A model generated the notes under the pieces. It saw only the letters and a list, made by a program, of their open reading frames with translations. It ran no database searches and was not told where the DNA came from. The translations under genes and the position numbers were made by a program. This document shows, piece by piece, positions 10,701-59,939 of a DNA stretch of 64,000 nucleotides (position 1 is its first letter; each line of letters begins with the position of its first letter). Origin of the DNA: Epiperipatus broadwayi (lineage: Eukaryota; Onychophora; Udeonychophora; Euonychophora; Peripatidae); the NCBI GenBank assembly GCA_028023455.1, contig JAQFVV010006200.1, positions 8,174,521 to 8,238,520 on the forward strand. Direction: 5' to 3'.

Positions 10701-11718
10701 ACTTGATATCTTTTCATTATTTTAACATTTTTCTCCTTTAACTCAATTGTAAACTTATATTCCTTTATTTTTTTTGTCAAAGAAAATCTTCAGAATTCTT
10801 ACACTCTTCAGTTTAAATCAAATTTCAATATTTATTGTTCTGTTTATAATATTTTCCTTCTTTCTCATCTTTTCAATTTCAAAAAGATGCATATTTAATT
10901 TTAAAACCATTTACATATAGCTGTAATGACAGTACTCTAACAAATACCTAGAATGCTAATTGATTTGAAGGGAAAAACACAATTTTGCCACATTACATTG
11001 ATACAAATTTACTTCCACTATTTTGAATTTGTTTCAAATTATATTAGTGCAAAATTCACCTTTCATTGTGTTTAGAAGCTAAATCAGCTTCTGCCTGTGT
11101 AAAGACGGATAGAAAAAATACATCAATGTTTAACTTGCATAAAGGACCAATAAAATTTCTGCTTTTATATTTGCCTAATGATTTGCAAAATTAGATGTTT
11201 TTAGTAATTTTATAAAATGGAAAAAATTGATACATTGTAGAATTAGACTGGATTTCGAATCTAAGGCAAAAAATAAAATCCTTAAAAAATGAGAAATACA
11301 AAAATATTTAGTCTCTCTTTCTATCATAATATATTGCGGTTTAAAAATTAATCTTGGCTAGAAATTTACTTACTTGTTAAAATATGTCTGGGTCAATTCA
11401 AAGATACTTTTATGTAGAAATGACTGCCTTAAAAAAAAAAAATTAAAAAAATAAAGTTAGAATTTACATTAGTTTTTTTCTATTATGAAAATAAATATTA
11501 TAAAAATAAAATGTGCCACATAATAATAATAAAAAAAAGATTTGTACACAAAAGAAAATGTGTTATTTCAGTCAAGTCATTAATAAAAAAAAACGGTACC
11601 AAAAAAATCAACAACTTAGTGCCACATATTCATTAATCACCCTGGATAAAAAAAAAAAAATACAATACTTTACATATATGCATTTATTTAAATATACATA
11701 CACCAAACCACATACAAC
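10701..11718. other. AT-rich intergenic stretch, nothing recognised
   Basis: Homopolymer A and T runs dominate. One 77-codon frame at 11513-11746 is low-complexity Lys/Tyr/Thr and shows no family resemblance, so I treat it as chance. Confidence 0.5.
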
Positions 11719-12870
11719 CTCCTTTATAAATCTTGACTTATTATAATATGAAATATTATAACGAGAAAGTTAAAATCTTCGAAAGATGCGCATTAAACAT
11801 GCTTATATGACAGCCAATCAGATGTAATAATGACTGCACGTGGGACTCTTAATTCTAAAACATAAGTCAGAACTATAAGAAAAAGGTGGGACATGTTTAA
11901 AGCGCATCTTTCGAAGGTTTTAGCTTTCATGTTATTACAACGTTAACTGTTTGCGCTTAATAAATTTGATATACTGTATTTAAATATGAAATATTGTAAC
12001 GTTTCGGCTATATTATTTTATAGACTTTATCAAGGAACAAATACATAAAATGATTATCCCAGGAAGGTTATTTATTAATGGTTTGTTTTGTAATAAAAAT
12101 ATTGAAAAAAATGAATAATAGGAAAAGATTAAATCAGAATAATAATAATAGTAAGAAGTGGTGGTCATGTGATGTTTATTGGCTTAAGATAATTTATGTT
12201 GGTTTCAAAAGGATTTATTTGTTAAAATTAGGAAATTATTTAATATGATTAATAAAAAATATAATATTATTTGTCCTGTTTATAAAAAAAAATGTTTAAA
12301 TTTGTTAATAATGATAATAATAATTTAGAAGTTACGAATTCGGTTTATACAGTATTATAAAAAGTTTAGATTGTTTTAAAGACAATAAAGAAATGTATGT
12401 TGGAACTACAAAGAATAAATTGGCAACAAGATTAAAACAGCATTTAAGCTTATGGTCATATGAGTAAATTTAAACATAAAGATTTTAAAATAGAACCTTT
12501 ATAGAATGTATTAGATCGTATTAAAAAGAATTATAAAGGAATTTATATTAATGAAACGAAACCTGTAATGAATAGGTTGATGATTGAAAAAAAAAAAAGG
12601 TTAATAGGTTGATTTAATTAAATAATTATAGGGGATTATTTTAAGAAATGAATGTAATGAAAAGTTAAGATCGTTTGATAGAAGAGTTTTAAGATAAGTA
12701 TTTGTTATATATATTATGGAATATTTGTATTTATTGTTTTTTATGTATTTTGTAATTGTTTCTTAATTAAGACTATAAAATAATATAATCGAAACGTTGG
12801 AGTATATTATTGTACATTATAATACTTCATATAATAAGTCAAGATTTATAAAGAAGTCTGTGTGGCTTGA
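11719..12870 (+). mobile_element. Penelope-like element remnant 2 with inverted flanking ends
   Basis: At 12395-12450 the frame reads KEMYVGTTKNKLATRLKQH, a good match to the second strand and helix of a GIY-YIG endonuclease (YVG ... R-x-x-x-H). FKHKDFKIEPL and INETKPVMNR follow in shifted frames, as in the domain's C-terminal half. The flanks form an inverted pair. CTTTATAAATCTTGACTTAT (11721-11740) and CGTTTCGGCTATATTATTTT (from 12000) reappear as reverse complements at 12768-12858. The left flank is interrupted by the palindrome described separately. Inverted terminal arrangements are known for Penelope-like elements. No RT portion was recognised here. Confidence 0.62.
11745..12001. repeat. 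Palindromic insert inside the left end of Penelope-like remnant 2
   Basis: Arms of about 48 nt at 11753-11801 and 11892-11945 share TTCGAAAGATGCGC and TAAACATG as inverted copies. The block is bracketed by near-identical 19-bp direct repeats, AATATGAAATATTATAACG (11745-11763) and AATATGAAATATTGTAACG (11983-12001). They look like duplicated target sequence, although part of the left copy lies within the palindrome itself. Confidence 0.65.
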
Positions 12871-15515
12871 TATATATATATATTGAAATTAATGGGCTAT
12901 TTTTAAAATAGAAGACTAGGTTTGTTTGTTATTTTTTAATTTATATGCATTTATTTGCATATTATGTATGGCGGCATTTAAGTGCCCTATATTAACTTAT
13001 TGAGCTAATAGAGAGTCCTTAAATCTTTCATTTTATTATAGTTTTTTGATGTATTAATTATGTAATTTTGTCAATCAAGATTAGGATTTTTCTTTCAGAT
13101 AACCAGCCAACTTTTCATGTATCAACTAAGCTTAGAATTTTCTTTCAGGTAGCCAGCCAGTTAGATAGCTAACCTGGCAAAGGGATATCTAGTCATTTTT
13201 AGCTAAGGATGCACACAACTACTGAACTTTTACCACTCCACTATGAATGCCTGATAAGTAATTTTATGTCCTTCACTGTTCTTTGGAAAGGAGAGGATTT
13301 GGGAGGAACCAGTGACTTGAAGTAGGCTTTTTAACCACTTCTAACTGCTGCCCTGCTGAGTTCAGCAAGATTTCTGTATTTATAAAAGACATTAAAACAT
13401 TTATTTTCTAACAAATCTCATAGGAGTAAGTTTAATGTAACATAAAATAAATGGATTTAGGGTTCTTTGATAGATAAAATAACCAATTCATTTTATTCCA
13501 TTACTGTAAGCGAAAAATCATGTAAAGTTTTTTAGTTTTATCCTTTTTTTCCTCATGGCAATATAATATTTGGCTGAGTTATATTTTACGGTTAGTAAAA
13601 AAATAAAGTCAAATGAGTAGTTTCTATATGATGGCCTTGTAAACAGTAATTCATAGGTTTTGCAGTTCACAAAATAAATGGCTATTTTCAGTCATTCATT
13701 GCCATTAGTCGAAGCCGCCTCTCTTGTAAAGCTTCACAAGTGACGATTATTTTCTCTTATATATTATTGTTAACTTGGGTAAAATCTTTATTCCAATAAA
13801 CATCACATGACCACCACCTCTTATGCTTGTTTTAAAATCTTTATTCATAAATATTTTACAAAATTTAATTATTACAAGTATATAATTGCACTTTTGATTA
13901 CTTCAGTTATCTGTTGACAATTTCTATACTATTAGATAAATGTTTGTCCATATTGTTTGCATCTTCTGTTTTGAAAGGTACTTTAAGCAGTTTTATTTGC
14001 TACTTAAATACTATTAGATTTTAGTACATCTAATAATACAATCACATTATATAGGTAAAAGTTATTTTATAGCTTTTCTTGTTCTTTTAAGTTTATTAGT
14101 GATGTACAATAAAACTGTTGTTTTAATTTAATCACATGAGTACATCACATTCTTCAAACATTATTTTTATTTTAGCTTCACAGATAGTTCCTCATATTAA
14201 TTATTAGTTTTTAAATAGCTATCAAAAGCGCATTTAGTACTTTAATAGATTTTTAGCTGTAACTTCATTACTCATTAGATACATATTCAAAAAATACAGT
14301 CTATTTCTGTTGTGTCATTTTACTTATCATTTTAAATCAATGTATTCATTTAATGTTAAATTCTTTGATTAAATTTATCATAAAATTAAGCTTAAATGGA
14401 GAGTTTTTCGTAGAAATAACTTAATATTATAAGAAAATATGCCTACATAAAAAAAAAAAAATTTAATATATATGTTTTGTCAGTACTTACTTATGAATTT
14501 GAGACAATATAAAGAGATATATGTTGAAATTAAAAAAGAAATCAAAAATAAGGTGCCCTGAATGAGTAAAATAGATTCACTGATATCATGAAAAAAATTA
14601 AGTGGCTGAAATGTAGTTTAATTTAGATATATATATATATATATCATAGAATAAATGATAATAAATGAATAAGTAAAATTTTTATCAGAGTCCTTGTGTG
14701 AGACTGGTTGATGCGATGATATGGAGAACAGAAACTATGCATTAAATTTGAAGACATTTTTATTGGCAATGTTTAAAAATTATCATGATTCATTAAAAAA
14801 TGTATTACTTTCTAAAATACATTAATAATGTTTTGATTTGGCTTTCATTTTCACAAGTTTTTTTTTTTTTTTACTCTTTTCTGGTGCTTAGATAAAATCA
14901 TATTTGAGACAATCTGTTTAGAAATTAGGGCACTTTTTCGTATAAATTACCATCTAAACTTTTTGAATTGCCATTGGAATAAGAGGGCTTTTACCCCACT
15001 TAGTTCAACATTACTTTTTATGTAATTTAGACAAAGTTTGTTTTAAAGAGTGAATTCCAATATGGTCATCTCAAAATTCATAAAACTAAAAGTTTTCTTT
15101 GATAAACAGTTATTCAATTCCTTAGTTATTATTTGGATAACCTTTTATAGAAAATATGGCTTTACAAATTTTCACTAGATTACTAATAGCAAAATTATAT
15201 GTATCTGTAAAAACATACAATCTTTATATTTACAAATGATATCATTAACCAACATAATAATCCTTCAGTTTACACAATATGATATAAATAAAAATTTTGA
15301 ATCTCAAATCATTTATGAATGCAAAAGTCAGAAATTAGTCTGGGAATAGAGATTATTTAAACTTATAATAGATAAATGTTTAAGTAAACATTGATTACTT
15401 AAACTTATAATGATGACGCTAAAGTAAAAAGCAAGCTGGGTATAAGATTTCAATATATGTATTTCATATGTTTAATATTTACTTCAATTGAAATTAATTT
15501 GCATTAAACTTATAC
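12871..15515. other. AT-rich stretch with small repeats, no gene
   Basis: A near tandem duplication of TTTTCTTTCAGRTARCCAGC lies at 13088-13108 and 13139-13160. CCAATAAACATCACATGACC at 13794-13813 is an inverted match to 12163-12184. A (TA)n tract lies at 14627-14644, and poly(T) lies near 14860. No coding sequence or known repeat family was recognised. Confidence 0.45.
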
Positions 15516-15636
15516 TGTCGTGCTTTTTTTTTTTTAAGTGTCATAGCATTGGCTGGGACGCGAACCCGCAACCCGGGCAACTGCCTGCAAGTGCAAGGCA
15601 GTCGTGCTGACCTCTCGACCACCAATGTCGTGCTTT
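15516..15636 (-). mobile_element. tRNA-derived SINE (family 2) with perfect 11-bp target-site duplication
   Basis: TGTCGTGCTTT occurs at 15516-15526 and 15626-15636. Between them, on the minus strand, is a tRNA-like body starting TTGGTGGTCGAGAGGTCAGC (A-box region), with GGGTTCGCGTCCC as B box. A 3' CCAATG can pair with the 5' CATTGG like an acceptor stem. The unit ends CTATGACACTTAA followed by an A-run. It is about 99 bp long, close to a bare tRNA plus tail. A related copy lies at 39491-39578. The perfect duplication implies a fairly recent LINE-driven insertion. Confidence 0.85.
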
Positions 15637-15794
15637 GTGTCAAATTTCCATCTAATTTTCAAACTGAACAAAAAAAAAATTTATGAAAGATAATATTTAA
15701 ACTACTCCATTTTTTTGTTCTACTTATATTCGTTATTTTACAGTTTAAATCATTCTATTTAAATAAGCACTATGACGAAATATCATATGACTTA

Positions 15795-16690
15795 ATTATC
15801 AATAAAGCAAGTCATATATAACGTGACATTGCTTTTATAAGCTTGTATTTACAAAAAATGTAATACAGAGAGCATACCATCAGCTCAAACAAGCTCCTAA
15901 TTGATAAGTGTGGTAAGAGAAAATATTTAAAATCTCTATCCAAAATACTCTTATCCCCAAACCAATTGGTTTCGAGCTTATGGCTCACCTCAGTGAGGAG
16001 ATAGAATATTTAGACTACATCTAAAATATCAACTCAAAACTCAGCACTTATTTTATATGTAATATTGAAGTAAAAACTCTGAAGTTTTTGGATATGAAAA
16101 TGTCTTTTACTCCAGATATCTAACTTAAATAGCTATATGGGACTGAACCAAATTCAGATCTACCATATATAAATAGCCTCAGCATAGTCAAACCGATAAA
16201 GGTAAAATTATAATTATCAATAAAGCAAGTCATATATAACGTGACATTGCATTTGTAAATACAAGCTTATAAAAGCAATGTCACATTATATATGATTTGC
16301 TTTATTGATAATTATAATTTTATCTTTATGGCTTTAGCTATGCTGAGGCTATTAATGTATGATAGATCTGAATTTGGTTCAGTCCCATATAGCTATTTAA
16401 GTTAGATACTGGAGTAAAAGACATTTTCATGTCCGAAAACTTCAGAATTTCTACTTAAATATAATGTATGAAATAAGTGCTGGATTTTGAGTTGATATTT
16501 TAGATCTAGTGTCTGAATATTCTAACTCCTCACTGAGATGAGCCATAAGCTTGAAAACAATTGGTCTGGGGATAAGAGTATTTTGGATAGAGATTTTAAA
16601 TATTTTCTCTTACAGCACTTATCAATTAAGAGCTTGTTTGAGCTATTGGTAGGCTCTCTGTATCACATGACTTTCTCTGCTTAATTTCAA
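15795..16690. mobile_element. Large foldback element, family A (copy A1)
   Basis: Two arms of roughly 420 bp (about 15797-16215 and 16235-16680) are inverted copies with scattered mismatches. Shared landmarks are AATTATCAATAAAGCAAGTC, AGCTCAAACAAGCTC, CCATATAGCTATTTAAGTTA and the core CTCACTGAGRTGAGCCATAA. No transposase frame is present. Related copies lie at 20703-21312, 55265-55640 and 55696-56345. The structure suggests a hairpin-forming non-autonomous DNA element, but the class is unknown. Confidence 0.85.
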
Positions 16691-17074
16691 CACCAACTTC
16701 AATAATCACTCAAGCTTATAGTAGATGGCGCTGGAGTATTATAGGATAAATGTTCTTAAAATGATAGTATATAGCAATATATGTTGCTTGGAGGTTATGA
16801 GACTTGGATCTTTATCTTTTAAGTTGACCACCTTACTACCTCACAAAATCGTACAGGATTATATGTAGCAATTGTCTTCCCAACAAATGCTCATTATATT
16901 ATTCTGACTGTGTAACAGGTTTATTTGCTACATTAAAATTCTATTTTTTAAAATCTATATTATACAGTATTGACCAATAATAAAAATTAGGCAATAATAA
17001 TATAAAAATATTTCAAGGTTTTATATAGTTTGAGCTTCCGAGAAGTAGAGAGAGAGAAAAAAAGCAATACTAAC
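16691..17074. other. Flank between family A foldback and hexosaminidase exon, inside the next intron
   Basis: On the minus strand this follows the donor at 17069-17074, so it belongs to the next intron. No further hexosaminidase exon was recognised between here and position 1. Confidence 0.5.
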
Positions 17075-53593
<36,519 letters not shown>

Positions 53594-54690
53594 CTATTGG
53601 AAAATAGGATTTAAAAAAAAATAATTACTTTATTAAACTAATTTTATTTTTTAATATTGTTACCAAACAGCAGTTTTCTGTTGTTATTGTGATGAATTGA
53701 GTTACAGAAATACAGCACTATAACTATATAGTCTCTCTCACATTAACATTAAAAGCATTTATTAATAACAATAAGAGAGAGAAATCTTCCCAAACATTAC
53801 ATCCATAACATTTACCTTCCTACTATGGTTAACAGCAGTAGACTCTGGAGGTTAAAGTTCATGAATTGTAGCCAATTCTGTTATTTCTAGTACTCAAACT
53901 TTTTAAGAACTCCTGTATTTAAGTTATTTAATCCTACCCTCACTAAACTTCTTTTCTATAAATAAAATTAATAAATTCATCTTAGAGACCAGGTCTTCGC
54001 ACTTCTGATATTTTCACATATATTTAACAACATAATTTTTTTAATGATATTTTAATTTTTATATATTTTTTATTTCCTTACAGTAGTTTTTTGAGAAAAC
54101 CTAACAAAATTTATGTAAGGAAAAATAGGGTCTATTTTTATTTGTAATTACAAAGAAAATTACCTTAAATCTGTTTTTCGTTTCCTGTATATACAAGCCC
54201 ATAATCCATTTGTTTTGCTTTTTTGCCTTTTTGAAAAATTTTAAATTCATATAGTGATATTTTTTATAATGAAATGATTGTTCGTGTATAAACTGATAAT
54301 AATCTATTACTAATATAATAGGAGTTTTTCTACTTATTCTTATTATATGAATTTTTACCTTTTACATTAAATAACTACTAATAAATTATAAATCGTATCT
54401 TTCACTATGAATAACCAATAAAATTTACTTTAAAACTAAAAATTCACACATCTATGATTAAAAATCTTTAGATATCTATATTTTCTGAATTCATTCCAGA
54501 TGTCTAAATCTTTCAATATATTTCCATTGCTTCTATTAAATATTTTTTTTAAAAAAACTATACTTCTCATAACACACTTTCACAATGCTTTATTTAAAAT
54601 ATATTTTTTCGACTAACTAGTAGTCTTCTTCATATCTTAAAAAACAATAATTGATTTAATACACTGTACAAGCATACACACACCTGCACA
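53594..54690. other. Intron upstream of the first visible hexosaminidase exon, nothing recognised
   Basis: A polypyrimidine run and AG precede the exon on the minus strand. Otherwise this is AT-rich DNA without features. Confidence 0.45.
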
Positions 54691-55110
54691 TATATTGTAA
54701 TATATAAGAGATTTGAATTAAGACTTTCACATGACCCTTAACTCTCCATGCCATTTCATATTGCTGACCCACCTGATCTCACACATGTTGAAAAGATAAA
54801 TTACCACCAATATATGCATTTCATGCTAAACCAGCTATCATCAGTTGGTCCATATTACTATCTCCACACATATATACAATCAGTGCTTAGCTTTATATTA
54901 AGATAGCCAATCTTCATACTTTAATGGACAGGCTTCAAACTATTCCAACCCACTACTCTTCAGCCATCCATTTCATTGAAAATCTGATGATGGAACATTC
55001 AAAGCCCATGTTAGTACTAAGGTTGTCATTCTACCCATGTTGATGTTAGTCATTCTGACCCCTCATATACAGAAAAATAACCCATTTACATACATATGCA
55101 AGAGATGGGC
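54690..55110 (-). repeat. Foldback family B copy (single arm)
   Basis: AAAAGATAAATTACCACCAA, ATGCTAAACCAGCTATCATC, GGACAGGCTTCAAACTATTC and TCTACCCATGTTGATGTTAG parallel 41460-41640 and 26990-27240. The matching inverted arm was not found nearby, so this copy looks truncated. Confidence 0.7.
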
Positions 55111-55264
55111 AGACCTTTAATGCACTATTTATATAATAAATTGTTTAATATAAAGATATTTATATAAAAACACATGTAACTATTTATAAATTTCTCACAT
55201 ATTATAAATACATATCTGAAATTTATAAATAATTATAATTACATATATATTTAAATACATTGTA

Positions 55265-56345
55265 ATCAATAAAGCAGATCATATATAGTATGACATTGCT
55301 TTATTGAGCTGGTATTTACAAACATGTAAAACAAGGAGCGTACCAATAAGTCAAACAAATAGTTAATTGATAAGTGTAAGAGAAAATATTTAAAATCTCT
55401 ATCTGGAACATTCCTATCTCCAGAGCATTGGTTTTGAGCTTTTGGCTCACCTCAGGGAGGAGCTAAAATATTCAGTACTGGATCCAAAACCCAGAACTTA
55501 TTTAATACGTAACATTTAAGAAGAAACTGAAATTTTCGGACATAAAAATGTCTTTACCTCCAGCTATCTGGGACTTAACCAAATTCAGATCTACCATAGA
55601 TTAATAACCTTAGCATTGCCAAGGCCTTAGAGGTAAAATTATAATAACATTATATATGTGCAGGTGTGTGTAAGCCTGTACAGTGTATTAATTTAAATAA
55701 TCAATAAAGCAATTCATATATAGTGTGACATTGCTTTTATGAGCTTGTATTTATAAATATGTAATACAGGAAGCATATACCAATAGCTCAAACATTCTCT
55801 TAATTGATAAGGGAGGTAAGAGAAAATATTTAAAACCACTCACTGAGGTGAGCCAAAAACTTGAAAACAATTGGTCTGGGGATAGGAATGTTCCAAATAG
55901 AGATTCTAAATATTTTCCCTTACCACACTTATTAATTAAGAGCTTGTTTGAGCTATTGGTATGCTCCACATGACTTGCTTCATTGATTATTATAATTTTA
56001 TCTTTTAAGACCTTGGCAATGCTATGGGTATTAATATGGTAGCTCTGAATTTGGTTCAGTCCCATATAGCTATTTAAGTTCGATAGCTGGAGTTAAAGAC
56101 ATTTTCATGTCCAAAAATTTCAGAGTTTCTACTTAAATGTTATGTATTAAATAAGTTCTAGATTTTGAGTTGATATTCTAGATCTAATGTCTGAATACTC
56201 TAGCTCTTCACTGAGGTGAGCCAAAAACTTGAAACCAATTGGTCTGGGGATAGGAATTTTCAAGATAGAGATTTTAAATATTTTCTCTTACCGCACTTAT
56301 CAATTAAGAGCTTGTTTGAGTTATTGATATGCTCCCTGTATTACA
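55265..56345. mobile_element. Foldback family A, two nested copies (A3 and A4)
   Basis: The block 55265-55640 and the block 55985-56345 are inverted copies of each other and correspond to the two arms of A1. The middle 55696-55985 is itself palindromic (ATCAATAAAGCAATTCATAT ... CTTGCTTCATTGATTATTAT; AGCTCAAACATTCTCTTAAT ... AAGAGCTTGTTTGAGCTATT). The core occurs three times, at 55413-55462 (inverse), 55837-55885 and 56202-56252. This suggests one element inserted in or next to another, or arm rearrangement. Confidence 0.78.
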
Positions 56346-56493
56346 TTTTTATATACATGTATATTATCTATACTACATTAAATGTAATTACAAGGACTTG
56401 AACTCACACTTTTAAATTCCCCACAGCTATCTACTAATTATATATATATTGAGATGGTTATTTGTCTCATGGCATATAGCAACACAGTAATGT

Positions 56494-56496
<3 letters not shown>

Positions 56497-56569
<73 letters not shown>

Positions 56570-56582
56570 CATATATATATAT
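56497..56582. repeat. (TA)n microsatellite
   Basis: About 35 AT units (56497-56566), then GTGC, then six more (56571-56582). The poly-Ile/Tyr frames on both strands are its translation. Confidence 0.98.
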
Positions 56583-56639
56583 AAAGTTGAAAGGAATAGT
56601 AATAAACACATTTTTGTAGATATAACAGTTAAATATTAA

Positions 56640-59600
56640 ATAATTTTGAATTTAAAAAAAATTATTATAAATTAATATTTTATTAATTCTGATTTTGAAA
56701 TTAAAACTAGCATGTTTTTATGTTACAATAGATATACTGGTAATTATAAAATTTCACTATCTACTTTGATTAAAGAAATTTTTTAAATTAAAATTTGTAT
56801 AACATATTTTGATAAATATCCTACAAAATTACTTTTGAAAAGATTAAGGTGAATTGAAGAGTCATTAACTTCTTTCAGTCAAGATAAAAAAAACTTACTT
56901 TTAATCACTGTTTTTTTTTAAAATTCTATCCTGACTATAAAAAGGTTGGAAAAAAGATTAGAAGAGTTTTACAGATTATGACAGAAGGATGACTGTAAAG
57001 TTATAACTGAAGCAAGAGATAGGGTATCCAGCTACTGCTGCTAGTCTTACAATGGAGTTTTGATTCACATGGAGCCAGGGCCAGATTTTCTGTGGTTCAT
57101 TAGCCTGTATATATTGTGCACTATCCAGTATGCCTGAAGTTTATCAAATTCTAGATTAAAAGGAGTTGACTGTATGAATGCCAACAGTTACCAGATTATA
57201 ACTTTCCTGAAGATGACAAAAAGCCAGTCTATTGTTTTAGAAGGGACCAGACTATCCAAAGATTCTATCAGCTTGCCAAAGTAGTTTATATGTATACTGT
57301 TTTAGCTATATGCAAAACACAGATAAAGGTACTGCATTATATATATAGTAACATTCATATATATATATATATGTGTGTGTGTGTGTTATATGAACTTCTT
57401 TATTGTTCATTGATATGAAAAAAAGCAAATAATGGAAAGAGAAGAATTTAAGAAAATTAGTAGGGTTTTGTTAATTGAATTGCAAGGAAGGGGAAAAAAT
57501 CTGATTTAAGTTTTAAATTAAGATCCAGAACCTGCTCTCTTCTTTTTATCTTTAATAATAGAATTCTAAGAAAGAATTAATATTGTGAAAATAAAAAAAA
57601 TAGAGCTTAATGTCAAATAAATGGAAATAAAATGTAATTCAAATTAGAAACAGAAAAGAAATAATTAATAACAAGTAATCTTTGTAAACTATCTCATCAG
57701 CAGAAATGCAATTAAATTTTGGAAAATTCCTAGCCAATAAGATAATAGATTAATCTAAAAAAAGATAAGACTAGTCTGTTTTTTTAAAAAAAAAGAAGTA
57801 AAAAAGCAACTGAAAGTAAAAATGAATAAAACCAAACAATAGGAGGGGGAGACTATAAAAATGGCAGGTTTGAGAGTTTAAGAAGATATTAAATTTTTCT
57901 TAAGTTAAGAGTAAAATCAGCTTAATCAATTTAGAACAGTTCTCTCACTTGGACAGCAGTTTTTTCAGAGTTGGAGTTTGGCAGAGATACTTGTGAAGTT
58001 GACCATATAGAGAGCCTATTAAGAAACTATGCAATGGATTCTTAAAATTAATAATTGACTAAATAGCACCATGCACTTCTAAGAAAGCAACAGGAGTGCC
58101 TGTCTAGGCTTTGTTTCCAAATATCCATCACCATCAATCTCTCCTGCCAACAATGCCTTATTTGTAATGTAGGTAGGATTCTGACAGACACTTATATTCT
58201 CTCCTATTGCCATTCTGAAATTCTGAAAAGAAATTGATGTTGATGACCAAATGGCCAGCCATGAAGAGTGAAAAGGAGCATCATGAACTTAGAAGTCCAC
58301 AGACCATTAAGGGATGATCATCCAAATTGTCACAATTATATGTAGAATCACATCCAAATTAAAACATAAGTAAATATAATGAACTTTATCCATAAATGTC
58401 TAGACATTATTAGGTATAAATGAACTAAGATGAAGGAAGGACTATTGAGATTGAAAATATTAGAAATATATAATTGAAGAAGTATACAATAAATTAGATT
58501 GTACTAATCCATATTTATTTTTTGCTTATTAATCATTATATATATATATTGTAATGGAATATAATATGCCGTTACATTATTTTAAAATGAAAATAAAAAG
58601 ATCGTAAATAAAAATTGATTTATTAAAAAGAAAAAAACTTAAAAACTGAAAATTAAAAGTTGTTTAGTATATATATATTGTCATGCTGATGGAAAACTTA
58701 AACTATTTTAAGAAAAAGTATTTGAAAGTATTTTTTTTTGTAGAAAAGTAAAAATATAAAGAATGATATTTTCAAAATAGAAATAATGTTGATTTCTATA
58801 ATCTTAGAAAATGGAAATGATTGTTTTATTAATTAAATGATTGTTTCTAAAGCACACTAGCCTTGAGGCACTTAAAATAAATTAAATGGTAAGAGAATAC
58901 AAAGAAATTAAATGACCAGTGTAAGCACGAAAATGACAGCATGGACCATAACTGAAACATGAAAGGATTAGTGACGTCTTGCTGGTTGAATCCCAAGATT
59001 TGATGATAAGAGGCTAAGAAAAATATAAAAGCCAAATGATTATTATAATTGTGATCTGAGAGCTGACTATGAATATATCATTATAACTAGCTATATTGCA
59101 GATTTTCACGATGTGGAAGTCTGCAATAAATTTAATTTTCTGGACAACCAGCTGAGGCCACTTGATGACAGTTCCTGACAAATGCATGGCAAGCAGCGGT
59201 TTCATTTCAAAGAAGGACAAAATCTATGAAAGTGATCATGAAGATGGACTTCTAATTCTGCTCAATCCGTAAGGTATGAACTCTTGTATCTATCTAATAA
59301 GAACTTTTCTAAAATTGCAATTAATAGCTGAAAATAATAACTCTTATTTGACTTAAAGAATGCAAATTCAATTATTAATATTTTTTATGCAGATGTTTAA
59401 GCAATCATTTCCATTTCCTTTTGTGTGTGTGTGTGTTATGTTATAACTAAAATTATTTTAATTTAAGTTGAGGTGGATAGCTATATAGATTTGTTAAATT
59501 CGTTTGTTTATTTTAAAGGGTTAATTTCAGGCTATTTGCTTCTTAGTTAGGACAATGTTTGTGGAGGGATATATGGGTGTTTATATTGATGTAATGTGAA

Positions 59601-59930
59601 GCATGTTTAGCATCCAGGGCAATGTGCCCAACTGAATGCATGACCCCAAAGAGGCAGTCATATCGTTGAAATGGTCGCAGATGCGTTTCCTGTGCCATTA
59701 ACCCCTTCTAGCTCTATGGAACAGGGATTTATAAATCGGCAGAAAGACCGCTCTCCCCCCATATGTAGCACTCTTTAAAAAAATTATATACATGATTCCT
59801 TAGCCAGACAGATGCACATTCCTGTCGGCATGGTTTTATGCTAGCATCTTTATATTACATTGGTTGTGACTATATGTCTGGAAGCTGACATTGGGTTGAC
59901 TATGAACTTTTAGTCTGAGATTGAATGAAT
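56640..59930. other. AT-rich stretch, no gene recognised
   Basis: An (AT)(GT)n microsatellite lies at 57357-57387 and (GT)n at 59422-59437. Frames at 58847-59220 (62 and 68 codons, minus) have no recognised motif. The region 59520-59760 is less AT-rich but unassigned. No upstream hexosaminidase exon was found. Confidence 0.45.
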
Positions 59931-59939
59931 GTTTGGATA

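Noticed and set aside
12575-12800. Hammerhead ribozyme near the Penelope-like 3' end (GAAAC with an upstream TTGATGA)
   Set aside because: The required core order and three helices could not be assembled by eye.
55751-56065. 104-codon minus-strand frame
   Set aside because: It falls entirely within the nested family A foldback. There is no evidence of coding constraint.
56427-56639. Poly-Ile/Tyr frames on both strands
   Set aside because: They are translations of the (TA)n tract.
57940-58330. Possible C2H2-like segment (CLICNVGRILTDTYILSYCH) near the end of a LINE ORF
   Set aside because: Only a short loose resemblance to the zinc finger at the C-terminus of some LINE RTs, with no supporting RT sequence nearby.
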